Assembly: GCA_020161935.1 (NCBI GenBank)
Contig: JAIUNI010000002.1
Span: 620,001 to 684,000 of the forward strand
Reading direction: 5' to 3'
DNA length: 64,000 bases
From: Chloroflexota bacterium
GTDB taxonomy: Bacteria; Chloroflexota; Anaerolineae; Aggregatilineales; Phototrophicaceae
The position numbers were made by a program, and so were the translations under genes. This document shows, piece after piece, positions 1 to 7,940 of the stretch. Each line of letters opens with the position of its first letter. Within the stretch, counting starts at the first letter, position 1. Below the pieces are notes generated by a model. That model ran no database searches. It was not told the origin of the DNA and saw only the letters and a list, made by a program, of their open reading frames with translations.

Positions 1-476
1 ACGATCAACGTTTAGGGCCGCTGTCGGTCATCTTCGTGCTGTTCATTCTGCTGGTCGCGTTCCTGTATTGGATGCTGCGCTACACCACCTTCGGGCGCTA
101 TATCTACGCGCTCGGTGGCAATCAAGAGGTGGCGCGGCTTTCCGGCATCCCGATTAAGCGCGTTCGCTACGGCGTGTTCATGCTGTGCAGCTTATTGGCA
201 AGCCTGTGCGGTTTGCTGTGGTTAAGCCGCATGGGGGTCGGTGATCCGGTGATTGGGAACTCGCTCGAACTGAGCACGATTACCGCCGTCATCATCGGTG
301 GAACCAGTTTGTTCGGCGGGCGCGGCGGTGTGATCGGCACCATTGGCGGTGTGCTGCTGCTAACGATCCTCGCGAACCTGCTGGTGACGTTGAACGTTCC
401 CCAGTATTATCAGGGGTTGATCGAGGGCGCGGTGATCGTCGCAGCAGTCGCACTGTATAAGCAAGATCGCGCGTAG
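1..476 (+). CDS. Sugar ABC transporter permease, C-terminal part (5' truncated by window edge)
   Basis: The reading frame is open from the first full codon at position 3 and no convincing start precedes it, so only the C-terminal ~157 residues are present. They are strongly hydrophobic with several membrane spans. They carry the RbsC/XylH-type (BPD_transp_2) signature GGTSLFGGRGG near the end, followed by a final membrane segment. Family knowledge: these permeases form the inner-membrane channel of ABC importers for pentoses, ribose, xylose and similar sugars. It runs towards the MBL hydrolase gene and its ATPase and binding protein would lie upstream, outside the window. Substrate cannot be told from this fragment. 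It belongs to the same family as the two permeases at 30.6 and 33.1 kb but is a different gene set. Confidence 0.9.
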   Translation, partial: DQRLGPLSVIFVLFILLVAFLYWMLRYTTFGRYIYALGGNQEVARLSGIPIKRVRYGVFMLCSLLASLCGLLWLSRMGVGDPVIGNSLELSTITAVIIGGTSLFGGRGGVIGTIGGVLLLTILANLLVTLNVPQYYQGLIEGAVIVAAVALYKQDRA

Positions 477-480
477 GCGA

Positions 481-1227
481 TTACATCAAGTTCGGTGGGA
501 CACCAAGCTGGCGGAAGCTGGTGGCAGCCGCGTTGACGTGGGCTTTGCCGCTGCCGAGCGAGATTTGCAGATGCCCCGGCAGGAGCGCGTCGAACTCCAA
601 TTTTTCGGCTTTAAAGACACTGTTTGAGTAGGCATCAATGCGGCAGTCGTGGATGTTTTGCAGCAGAATGCGCCCGCCCCAAAACACCAAATCCGCGCCG
701 AGCAAGTAGCGGCGGTCTGCGCCGGTAATCAAGAAGCTGAGATGCCCATCGCAGTGACCGGGTGTCTCGTAGGCGGTCATCTCCAAGTCGCCGACTTTCA
801 CAACATCCCCTTCAACGAGTTCGCGGTCAACCGGGCATGGTGGTAAGTGGAAATCCGCCGGATAGAAGCCAGCCGCTTTGGCGACATCCAGCGCGACGGC
901 ATGTTCGTCACCGCTGCGGATGACCGGCGCGGAGAGCTTGGAGGTAATCACCTCGACATCCAACCGCTTCTGGGCTTCGGCGGCTGCGCCCACATGGTCG
1001 CAGTGGTAGTGGGTGAGGATCAGTTTGCGGATGCGCTTGGGGTCGAGGCCGTCGTCACGGATGTTGTCGAGGATGGTGTCGAAGTCGCGCCCCATGCCCA
1101 AGCCGGGATCGATCAGCGCGAGTTCGCTGCCGCTGTTGATGAGGTAAACGTGACAGTCGAGTTCCCCTGAAATACCGAACCCGAAGCGCCCGCCGCCCAC
1201 CACATGAATTGTCGATGTCAGTTTCAT
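481..1227 (-). CDS. MBL-fold metallo-hydrolase
   Basis: A 248-residue metallo-beta-lactamase-fold protein. The zinc motif HYHCDH (residues 73-78, form HxHxDH) is intact; further ligands are plausible at H158 in PGHCDGH, D179 in GADL and a late PGH. This gives a full dinuclear metal site as in glyoxalase II-like hydrolases. No signal peptide, so cytosolic. The ATG at 1227 is preceded by GGAG at good spacing. It converges with the sugar permease gene (4-base gap), so the two are separate transcripts. The exact substrate (thioester, lactone or other) cannot be deduced. Confidence 0.88.
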   Translation of the reverse strand: MKLTSTIHVVGGGRFGFGISGELDCHVYLINSGSELALIDPGLGMGRDFDTILDNIRDDGLDPKRIRKLILTHYHCDHVGAAAEAQKRLDVEVITSKLSAPVIRSGDEHAVALDVAKAAGFYPADFHLPPCPVDRELVEGDVVKVGDLEMTAYETPGHCDGHLSFLITGADRRYLLGADLVFWGGRILLQNIHDCRIDAYSNSVFKAEKLEFDALLPGHLQISLGSGKAHVNAAATSFRQLGVPPNLM

Positions 1228-1524
1228 TGCTTACTCTCCAGCTATGCCCGTTAGTTGCGTGTTGGCGCTCTATTATGGAGTGGATTTGTAGACTGTCAAA
1301 ATAGCCAGAGGGGTAATGGATCAGGGGATAGGCTGCAAGCGTTTAGGAGTACGACAAACGCCCATGATAGGTTTTTGAAAACTTTGCAATGTTACAGTGT
1401 ATTCATTGAAATTGACATGACTTTCGAGGTCACAGCAAATGAAAAAGGTCTTTCGTGCGGTTGTCGTCGTTTTGTTTTTGGTGATCTATAACGACCTCCT
1501 GCAAGATAGTCTCAAGACACCCGC
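1228..1524. other. Intergenic gap, nothing recognised
   Basis: About 300 bases without a supported gene. A short frame on the plus strand (1255-1491) has no ribosome site or familiar composition. The stretch is AT-richer than its flanks and probably holds the promoter of the MBL gene. Confidence 0.4.
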
Positions 1525-2193
1525 TTAAGCCTCTCGTTGAAGTTTGATCGCGGGTCGTACGCCGTAACCCTCGCGGTTGACACGCGCATAGTGGCGGATG
1601 CTGGCGCGGGTGCCGACAAAAACAGTGCGGGATGGGGTGTGTCCCGTGTCTTTCAGGCTGCCCTGATTACGCAGCCACCACCACGAGCAGCCATATGTTA
1701 TCCCGTCCTCGGTGATGTAATCTGCGGGAACATTTTTATCCATCACATACAACTGGCAGCCATCAGCCTTTTTGACTTTGGCGAACTCCGTCCCGCGCGT
1801 CCGGCGAAACTCCTTGCCGAATTGTTCGGTTAAGTTGTCCACTTCAGCAATACTCAGCAAAAATACTTTGTCGTCGGTGTCGGGGCTGGTCTCGCCGTTG
1901 CCGGTGCAGTGGGCTGTCTTCATCAACACCTTTTCGGCAGCATTGAAAGCGCGGTTATAAAAAGCATCGTTCAGCCAGCGCCGCAAGTCGCAGTCGTGCC
2001 ATGTTATATCGGTGTAAGCCCCGTGATACCGTTTGCAGTCCAACAGATACTCACTCAAGAGGAACAGCTCATCGCCGGAGTGTCGCAGTACGCGCCACTG
2101 AATCGGCGTGCTGTCCGCGCCCTCTGTCGTCTGCGGGTAAGTGCCAAAGGTAATCATGTCGTTGGGCTTCAGCGACTTATCAAAGATGTTCAT
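1525..2193 (-). CDS. DUF6273 domain protein
   Basis: A 222-residue protein with the features of the DUF6273 family: an early 'PIQWRVL' segment, a central 'CDLRRWLNDAFYNRAF' block, 'KVFLLSIAEV' and a C-terminal 'WWLRN' followed by 'GVRPAIKL'. This is the formylglycine-enzyme/C-type-lectin-like fold often seen in proteins of unknown role in Firmicutes and gut or soil bacteria. The frame is open to 2229 but I chose ATG 2193 because AGG lies six bases before it and the upstream extension would overlap the preceding gene. It follows the Imm-5-like gene by 29 bases on the same strand, so the two may be one transcript. Function unknown. Confidence 0.75.
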   Translation of the reverse strand: MNIFDKSLKPNDMITFGTYPQTTEGADSTPIQWRVLRHSGDELFLLSEYLLDCKRYHGAYTDITWHDCDLRRWLNDAFYNRAFNAAEKVLMKTAHCTGNGETSPDTDDKVFLLSIAEVDNLTEQFGKEFRRTRGTEFAKVKKADGCQLYVMDKNVPADYITEDGITYGCSWWWLRNQGSLKDTGHTPSRTVFVGTRASIRHYARVNREGYGVRPAIKLQREA

Positions 2194-2222
2194 GTCTAAC
2201 CTCACCATTTCATACAAACCCG

Positions 2223-2738
2223 TTAGCAATCGAATGCGAACCAGCAGATGTCATTCCGCCGCCGCTGGTCATCCAACACCAGTTCGCGGATTGCATCCGG
2301 TAGCTGCTCACGCTGCCACTGGCATTCGAGCCGACCCGCCGCGTCCTGCTCGCCTTTGGGTGCTGCCGCGCGTGCCGCCCGAATGGCATAAGCCGCCGCG
2401 CCCAGTTCGTGCGCCGCCACATGCGCCACCGCTGCCGCTTGCCCAGCCGCGTAGGCTGCTTCCCGCGCCGCGCCTCTCAAGTCTCTGGCAGCGCCCATCG
2501 CATGACCAGCAGCGGTACGCGATTGTGTCATGGAGACTTCCCCCCGCACCCACGCCCGCGCCATTTCGAGCGCGTGGCGAGGCCGCGTGTCCGCAGGGTT
2601 CGCCTTTTCAAAGAAGTGCAGTACATGCCCGGCACAGTCAGCCGCCCACAGCGCCAGCAGGTGATGGTCGTGGTCGGTCAGCGTGCCGCCGCGCCGGAGG
2701 GTGATGAATCGCGGGTCTCGTTTCGTGGGGAGAATCAT
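2223..2738 (-). CDS. Imm-5-like putative immunity protein
   Basis: A 171-residue, Ala- and Arg-rich helical protein. The N-terminal segment (RDPRFITLRRGGTLTD, then HHLLALWAADCAEH-type helix) and the repeated Ala-rich helices with AHVAAHELGAAAYAI match what I know of the Imm-5-like family annotated as putative immunity protein. Family knowledge: such proteins are predicted to neutralise polymorphic toxins, but solitary copies are common and no activity is known for most. AGGG precedes the ATG. No toxin gene is visible nearby. The DUF6273 gene follows immediately. Confidence 0.7.
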   Translation of the reverse strand: MILPTKRDPRFITLRRGGTLTDHDHHLLALWAADCAGHVLHFFEKANPADTRPRHALEMARAWVRGEVSMTQSRTAAGHAMGAARDLRGAAREAAYAAGQAAAVAHVAAHELGAAAYAIRAARAAAPKGEQDAAGRLECQWQREQLPDAIRELVLDDQRRRNDICWFAFDC

Positions 2739-3221
2739 TCGGTGCTGCCCTCGCTGTTCGTTGGTTTATATCGAGTGTACGCCCTTGGTGTGATGGCTGG
2801 AGGCTTTGTTCCGTGCCGCCTCTTATGAGGATAAACAAGTAGGGTGATCGGCTGCCGAAAGTCTCCAGTCGATACACCAATCTCCTTCATACATGGTTTA
2901 TCGAAATTCCTGAGCTAAAAATCTTGGCGACTTGGCGATTAATCTTTTTCTTGTAACTTTCCAGACTCTACCTTAGTCGCATGTTAATGAATGAAGCGCG
3001 GTCAATGCTCGTGATTGAATACACCCTATTTCACAAAAAGTTTTTTGAGCGACCAATTAATCAACGCTTCGGTGAAACCATTACTGTGCCACACTGCAAG
3101 AGTTGCTTTAACTGTTTGCGTGGAATTCCTTATTTCAATCCGCTAGGATTTTGGCGTTTGTGTAGGGAAAAGACATAAACACTTGTCCTAATTGTTCAAT
3201 GACTAAAGGATCTGAACAGCA
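2739..3221. other. Intergenic gap upstream of iron-type binding protein
   Basis: About 480 bases. It contains the dispersed phrase 'cttggcgacttggcgatt' near 2930, also seen at about 12,570, 12,850 and 39,655. A 65-codon plus-strand frame (2981-3178) has Cys-rich content but no ribosome site or recognisable similarity, and I do not call it. The last ~150 bases, AT-rich, probably hold the promoter of the gene at 3222. I see no clear riboswitch or Fur box. Confidence 0.4.
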
Positions 3222-4220
3222 ATGATGAAAAAGGGTATTTACGCATCACTTTTACTTGGTCTTTTTACACTCATCGGGGTTGTGCCGCTTGTGGCACAGG
3301 AAAGCGCGACTTGTGAAGAAGGCTTCCAACTGATTACGCATGAGTTGGGCGAAGCCTGTGTGTCAACCGATGTGCAGCGGGTTGTAACCCTCGAACATTC
3401 CATGACCGAAGCAGTCGTGACCCTCGGCGTTCAGCCGGTGGGCGTTGCTGATCTACAACGGTATAACGTGTTGGTCGGTTTGCCTATTCCTGATTCAGCG
3501 GATACGGTTGATGTCGGTACGCGCAACGAACCCAACTTGGAAACCATCACGGCGCTGAATCCTGACCTCATCATCGCCGCGAGCTGGCGCGTGAGTGAAA
3601 ACTACGATGAGCTGAACGCAATCGCTCCCACCATTGCCTTTGTTGGTTCCGAAGATCTGCAAACGATGGGCGAGTATTTCACCACGATTGCGGTCGCCCT
3701 TAACCGCGAGGCAGAGGCGCAGCGTATTCTGGAAGACATGCACCAATATTTTGCCGATGCTGCTGCCAGTGTATCCACCGCAGAATTTGACCCCGGTTTC
3801 GTACTCTCGCAAACGTGGTACGAAGACAGCGTCGCGACCTTCCGCCTGTTTACCGATAACGCGATGCCCGTTGAAATCCTGACGCAAATCGGGCTGGAAA
3901 ACGAGTGGACGGCTGAACCCAATATCGATGGTTTCACGGTGGTCGGTATTGAAGCACTGGGGGATATTACGGACACCAATTTCTTATTCATCACCGATGT
4001 GGATTCCGCGCCTTTTTATGAGGAGTCACCGCTGTGGAACAGCCTGTCATTCGTGCAAGACGGCACTGCTTACCGCTTGAATGACAGCCTATGGTTGTTT
4101 GGTGGGCCCCTTTCGGCGCAGCGCTTTGTGGATGCCGTCTTGGAAGCCGTGGGTGTCGATTTCGTCCCCAACCGTGATGCCGAAGCGACACCGGAAGCGA
4201 CCGCCGAAGCCTCCGGTTAA
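3222..4220 (+). CDS. Iron-siderophore-type ABC transporter substrate-binding protein
   Basis: A 332-residue secreted protein of the FecB/FhuD type (Peripla_BP_2). Residues 1-26 form a Sec signal peptide (KK, hydrophobic stretch, cleavage near VAQ). The mature part starts with a typical class-III binding-protein lobe: 'QRVVTLEHSMTEAVVTLGVQPVGVAD', 'LETITALNPDLIIA', and a C-terminal 'YRLNDSLWLFGGPLSAQRFVDAVLEAV'. The tail is a low-complexity Glu/Ala/Thr run (EATPEATAEASG), a style common in Chloroflexota exported proteins. There is no lipobox Cys. No permease or ATPase genes adjoin it, so it is an orphan binding protein and must work with a system elsewhere. Ligand (ferric siderophore, haem or cobalamin) is inferred only at family level. 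Confidence 0.85.
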   Translation: MMKKGIYASLLLGLFTLIGVVPLVAQESATCEEGFQLITHELGEACVSTDVQRVVTLEHSMTEAVVTLGVQPVGVADLQRYNVLVGLPIPDSADTVDVGTRNEPNLETITALNPDLIIAASWRVSENYDELNAIAPTIAFVGSEDLQTMGEYFTTIAVALNREAEAQRILEDMHQYFADAAASVSTAEFDPGFVLSQTWYEDSVATFRLFTDNAMPVEILTQIGLENEWTAEPNIDGFTVVGIEALGDITDTNFLFITDVDSAPFYEESPLWNSLSFVQDGTAYRLNDSLWLFGGPLSAQRFVDAVLEAVGVDFVPNRDAEATPEATAEASG

Positions 4221-4341
4221 ATCGACTCTGTAGCCTATATTCAAAACAATGACGAGCATCAGACCGCATAGCTTGATGCTCGTCATGCCATAAAGGTGCA
4301 TTCGGAGCCGTTTGTTTAACCAGAGAATAAGGTTGAGTAAG

Positions 4342-4600
4342 TTACCGAATGAGGGCTTCGACGTTCACACCTAAAGCATGTTCTTTTTCGAGCAGGCTTC
4401 CAGCGACATACAATGCGAGGGGAAGTCCCTCAAGCGTTTTTATGAGTTCACCTAAACTTCGCTCATGTCTCTTTACCGCTTCGGGTGCAAATAGGTGTAA
4501 TAATCGAAGCGAGTCCTCCTCACTAAGGACATCGAGCAGATAAACGTTTCCCGGAACTTCACCTAATTCTTTGGCAATAGCGGTATATTTATATCCCCGC
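4342..4600 (-). pseudogene. Fragment of an NB-ARC (STAND) ATPase gene
   Basis: Reading the minus strand gives about 85 open codons ending in TAA at 4342-4344. The peptide includes AKELGEVPGNVYLLDVLSEE, then DSLRLLHLFAPEA and LIKTLEGLPLALYVAGSLLE. The GLPLAL motif and preceding 'L..EDS..L' helix are hallmarks of the ARC region of NB-ARC ATPases (AP-ATPase/STAND family). The P-loop, Walker B and sensor parts that should come before are missing: the frame meets a TGA at the end of the DUF4404 gene and there is no start codon. This is therefore a decayed 3' part of a larger gene, its break coinciding with the DUF4404 stop codon. Possible remnant of a defence or signalling STAND protein. Confidence 0.65.
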
Positions 4601-4858
4601 GTTCACCAGTGTGTTGATGGCGATACGCAGCGCTTCGGTCAGGTTGGGGTGCTGTTCCTCAAATTCCTCAATCGTCTCTTGGATCGAGTCTTGCAGCGTT
4701 TGATATTCCTCGATGTTCGTTTGGTTGGGATTCTCGATGACGCGGTTGAGTTCGTCATTCAGCCGGTCAATCCGTTCCTTCACCAGCGGGTCAATTGGTT
4801 GAATCGTTTGCAATTCGCGTTGTAAATCTTGCAGTGTCCCTAAGCGTTTCTCGTCCAT
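4589..4858 (-). CDS. DUF4404 family small protein
   Basis: An 89-residue acidic, helical protein: 'LQDLQRELQ', a middle 'VKERIDRLNDELNRVIEN' helix and 'ETIEEFEEQHPNLTEALRIAINTLVNAGI'. The C-terminal FE..HP.LT.AL pattern ending in GI fits the DUF4404 family. I chose the ATG at 4858 because GGAGG lies nine bases ahead; a TTG nine bases upstream sits against the same site and is less likely. Likely cytosolic. Function unknown. The NB-ARC fragment begins exactly where this gene ends. Confidence 0.7.
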   Translation of the reverse strand: MDEKRLGTLQDLQRELQTIQPIDPLVKERIDRLNDELNRVIENPNQTNIEEYQTLQDSIQETIEEFEEQHPNLTEALRIAINTLVNAGI

Positions 4859-4977
4859 AGATGCCAACCTCCACGTGCTTGTTAATGTGATTTGTCATCT
4901 ATCCACAGTATAGCATACAGGCATCATCGGGCGGATGCTCTTACGCATGAGAAGCCCGTGAGGAATGGCAGGTGTGA

Positions 4978-7056
4978 TTAATCAGCGTTGCTGGTCGCCA
5001 GTGCGAAGGGATACACCAAGCCGCTGCCGTTCTTTCGCAGCAGCGCCCCCGCCACCGTCAGCGTCCACTTCGAGTCGGCGATGTCATCCACCAGCAGCAC
5101 CGGCGCACCGGAAACATCCCCCTGCACCTTAAAAACGTTATAGACATTCAAGACCTGTTGATAGCTATTCCGCATGGTCGCCTGTTCAGGGTGCTGCTTG
5201 ATGTGTTGCAGCGTAATACGGAACGGCAGCCCCAACGCGGCGGCTAAACGCTGGGCGAAATCCGGCACGAGCGCCGGGCGGCGCAGCGAGGGGATGGCCG
5301 TCACCCAGCGCGGCGGCGAGTCCAGCGCAGCGAAGTGTTCTTGCAGCACAGCCGCCGACTGCTGCACCAGTTCATCGCTGTAGCGGTTGGTGTTCAGCCG
5401 CCCCTGCTTCACCTGTGCCGACCAACCCGTATCGTAATAGCCGCACAGCGCGTAGCCCACCTGATTTGCCTGCTCGATGATGGTGCGCTGCATCCCCGGC
5501 AAACCCGACGGCCAGCGTTTGCGCGGTTCGATCAACAGTGGGCGGCCTTCGCGCATGTAGCGGCGGGCAGCCTCAACGGCCTGCGGGTCAGGCTGGAAGC
5601 GGCTCTGGCTCTTGCGGCAGTTCTTACACCGTCCGCAGGGCTTGACGTTGGTCGGGTCGTCCAGCGCCTCGGCGATGAAGCGCATCAGGCAGCCGTCGTG
5701 GTGGATGTAGGCACGCATCTGCTCCAGTTCGTGCTTGCGAAGCTGCGTCACCATGTTCCAGCGGTCGTAGTCCGGTCGCGCGTTGGCATCCAGCAGCCGG
5801 TAGCCTTCACCGGTGCGGTCGATAATATGCTCGACTTCAAGATGCGTCAGGATTTTTTCGAGCGTCGATTTGTTGGCGTTGACCGAGCGTTGCAGTTCGG
5901 TTTGCTTGAGCGTTCCCTGTTTTTCCAGCGTTTGAATGGTGCTTTCGATCTGCTTGGGCTGCGGGAAAGCCGTGTCGATGAAATGCTGCTGAATATCCTC
6001 GTCGCCGGGGCCGTGCATCAGGATAATGTGCGCCTCGTCGATGTTACGCCCCGCACGCCCGATCTGCTGATAGTAGCTGATGATGTTTCCCGGCTGCTGG
6101 TAATGCACCACGAAACTCAAATCCGGCTTATCGAAGCCCATGCCGAGCGCCACACTGGCGACCAGCGCCTTGAGTTGGTTTTTCAGCAGCGCCTGTTCCA
6201 GTTCGACCCGCGTCTCGCTGCCGTCCGACTCAATGTCCGCGTAATAGGCTCGCGCATCCACACCCTGCGATTGCAGCCAATCCGCCACCAGTTGGCAGTC
6301 GCGGGTCGTCGTGCAGTAGATGATGCCGCTGCCGGGGATCGTCCGCATCAAATGACTGAGCAGGGTTAACCGCGTGGCGTGATCCATCGGGTCGCTGTAA
6401 GTGTACAGGCGCAGGCTGTCGCGCGTCAGCGGCCCGCGCTGGATGTTCATCGTCGCCCCCAAGATCGCGCTCACATCACTCACCACGCGGTCGTTGGCAG
6501 TCGCGGTTGTGCCGAGAACCGGTGTCCCCTTCGGCAGATCATCCAAGATGTGCATGATGCGGCGGTAGTTCGGGCGGAAGTCATGCCCCCAGTCGGAGAT
6601 ACAGTGGGCTTCGTCAATCACCATCAACCCCACTTTGTTACGCAACTGCGGCCACACCTCGCTCTGAAAGCGTTCGTTGCCCAACCGTTCTGGTGAGATC
6701 AACAGCAGGTCGAGCTTGCCCGACAGCAGGTCGCGGGTGATCGCGCCGTGGTCGTCGTGGTTCGAGGAGTTGATGCTGTCGGCGCGTAAGCCCCACTGCT
6801 GCGCGGCCTGAATCTGGTTCCGCATCAGCGAGAGCAGCGGACTGACCAGCAGGGTAGTTCCTGCCCGCTGCTGCCGGAGCAAACGGGTCGCCATGAAGTA
6901 CACAAGGCTCTTGCCCCAGCCGGTACGCTGCACCACGAGGGTACGCTGGCGACCTTCCACCAGCGCCGAAATCGCTTCCCACTGCCCTTCCCGAAACGTG
7001 ATTCCCCTGCCCAGCGTCTGCTGTAACCATGCTTCCGCGGTTTGTCGTAATGTCAT
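4978..7056 (-). CDS. recQ: RecQ-type ATP-dependent DNA helicase with C-terminal phosphoribosyltransferase-like domain
   Basis: A 692-residue superfamily 2 helicase. Visible motifs: RecQ motif 0 with FREGQWEAI, Walker A variant TGWGKS (45-50), VSPLLSLM, DEAH box (148-151, IDEAHCISDWGHDFRP), TATAND, and motif VI QQIGRAGR. A RecQ zinc-binding Cys cluster follows (CLMRF..., CGRCKNCRK). Instead of an HRDC domain the C-terminus has a type-I phosphoribosyltransferase-like block with VLLVDDIADSKWTLT, where the DD of the PRPP loop is kept but the usual GxT part is altered. Family role: 3'-5' unwinding of recombination intermediates. RecQ-PRTase fusions are known but the tail's role is not. The gene stands alone, with unrelated neighbours. 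Confidence 0.92.
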   Translation of the reverse strand: MTLRQTAEAWLQQTLGRGITFREGQWEAISALVEGRQRTLVVQRTGWGKSLVYFMATRLLRQQRAGTTLLVSPLLSLMRNQIQAAQQWGLRADSINSSNHDDHGAITRDLLSGKLDLLLISPERLGNERFQSEVWPQLRNKVGLMVIDEAHCISDWGHDFRPNYRRIMHILDDLPKGTPVLGTTATANDRVVSDVSAILGATMNIQRGPLTRDSLRLYTYSDPMDHATRLTLLSHLMRTIPGSGIIYCTTTRDCQLVADWLQSQGVDARAYYADIESDGSETRVELEQALLKNQLKALVASVALGMGFDKPDLSFVVHYQQPGNIISYYQQIGRAGRNIDEAHIILMHGPGDEDIQQHFIDTAFPQPKQIESTIQTLEKQGTLKQTELQRSVNANKSTLEKILTHLEVEHIIDRTGEGYRLLDANARPDYDRWNMVTQLRKHELEQMRAYIHHDGCLMRFIAEALDDPTNVKPCGRCKNCRKSQSRFQPDPQAVEAARRYMREGRPLLIEPRKRWPSGLPGMQRTIIEQANQVGYALCGYYDTGWSAQVKQGRLNTNRYSDELVQQSAAVLQEHFAALDSPPRWVTAIPSLRRPALVPDFAQRLAAALGLPFRITLQHIKQHPEQATMRNSYQQVLNVYNVFKVQGDVSGAPVLLVDDIADSKWTLTVAGALLRKNGSGLVYPFALATSNAD

Positions 7057-7207
7057 GTGTTTTCCGAAGTTGATGCCGTTTTGTGTCTATTCTAGCAGAA
7101 TTAATGTGCTACGGGGATTGAGGTTTAACCACATTTGATAATTAAATCATCGCATGTAGCACGCTATGCTGCCAAAAGTCTTATCACGATTTCAGGGCGG
7201 ACAATTT

Positions 7208-7585
7208 TTAAACTGAGTTTGCGGCGACCTCTGATGGATCAAGTAAGTCTTTATGGTCATAAGTGACCAAATAGTCGACCCCAGCTTTAATCGCTGCCGC
7301 AACGATTGGCGCGTCTTTACGCGCAGTATAGACCGCCGCTACCGCCACTTCTTCAACAGTAAGATTTTGTACAATCTCTGGCTCAAGAAGTGTAATGAGG
7401 GTTGTAAATAAAAGAACCTTACCGGGAGCTTTCTTTTGTAAATTACGTTCAGTCTCGTCTAAAACATCTTGGCTTATAACGAGGGTAAGAATGTTATCTA
7501 CAGCCAGATTCAATAAATCACGAGCATGTCCGTTCGGGGAAAAAATCGCCGAAAACAACACGCTCGTATCAACGAAAATCCGCAT
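7208..7585 (-). CDS. PIN-domain ribonuclease toxin
   Basis: A 125-residue PIN domain. Acidic metal-binding residues are visible: D6 in FVDTSVLFSA, E44 in DVLDETERN, D91 in RKDAPIVAAA and D110/D113 near YDHKDLL. The RKDAPI and T.D.KDLL motifs are those of the group annotated as toxin component of PIN family. Expected activity is Mg-dependent RNA cleavage. Its start is three bases after the stop of the AbrB-type gene, the classic antitoxin-first order, so the pair should be co-translated. Confidence 0.85.
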   Translation of the reverse strand: MRIFVDTSVLFSAIFSPNGHARDLLNLAVDNILTLVISQDVLDETERNLQKKAPGKVLLFTTLITLLEPEIVQNLTVEEVAVAAVYTARKDAPIVAAAIKAGVDYLVTYDHKDLLDPSEVAANSV

Positions 7586-7588
7586 GAA

Positions 7589-7873
7589 TTATCCTTGCCG
7601 CTGCGAGTATTTCTCATCATAAATATCCTGCCGGATGGTTTTGCTATCAGCAAGCATATGCTCGAGAGTAAAACCATTGGCGCTTAAATCGGCCCCAATT
7701 TCATCCAGTAGTTTTGTAATGAGAGTCTTGCGCGGGGCAATTAGGATTCCGTTTTCGGTTTGAATAGCACGCAGGCTATCCCCAACTTTTAGCCCGTATT
7801 CTGCAAGCAATTCAGCCGATAAGGTCACTGTACCATCAGCATTGACTTCAAAATCATCCTTGAATACCTGCAT
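7589..7873 (-). CDS. AbrB/MazE-type antitoxin
   Basis: A 94-residue protein with an N-terminal swapped-hairpin AbrB/SpoVT DNA-binding domain (VNADGTVTLSAELLAEYGLKVGDSL, residues ~9-33, then a beta strand ILIAP). A helical C-terminal part, probably the toxin-binding arm, follows. GAGG lies six bases before ATG 7873. It sits immediately before the PIN toxin gene. By analogy it neutralises the toxin and represses the shared promoter. Confidence 0.83.
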   Translation of the reverse strand: MQVFKDDFEVNADGTVTLSAELLAEYGLKVGDSLRAIQTENGILIAPRKTLITKLLDEIGADLSANGFTLEHMLADSKTIRQDIYDEKYSQRQG

Positions 7874-7940
7874 GATGAACCTCGTTACTTGTGGTCAACA
7901 TCCATATCATATCATAGCTTCAAGGTAAATTTACGCCGTC

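Noticed and set aside
2981..3178. 65-codon frame with Cys-rich end
   Set aside because: No ribosome site, no similarity I recognise, and located in a repeat-bearing gap.
5335..6369. 344-codon plus-strand frame
   Set aside because: It is the complement of the RecQ gene, with an Arg/Val/Leu-rich composition typical of a shadow frame and no ribosome site.
7208..7873. PIN/AbrB pair as a new defence system
   Set aside because: Both families and their order are standard for type II toxin-antitoxin modules and nothing unusual adjoins.
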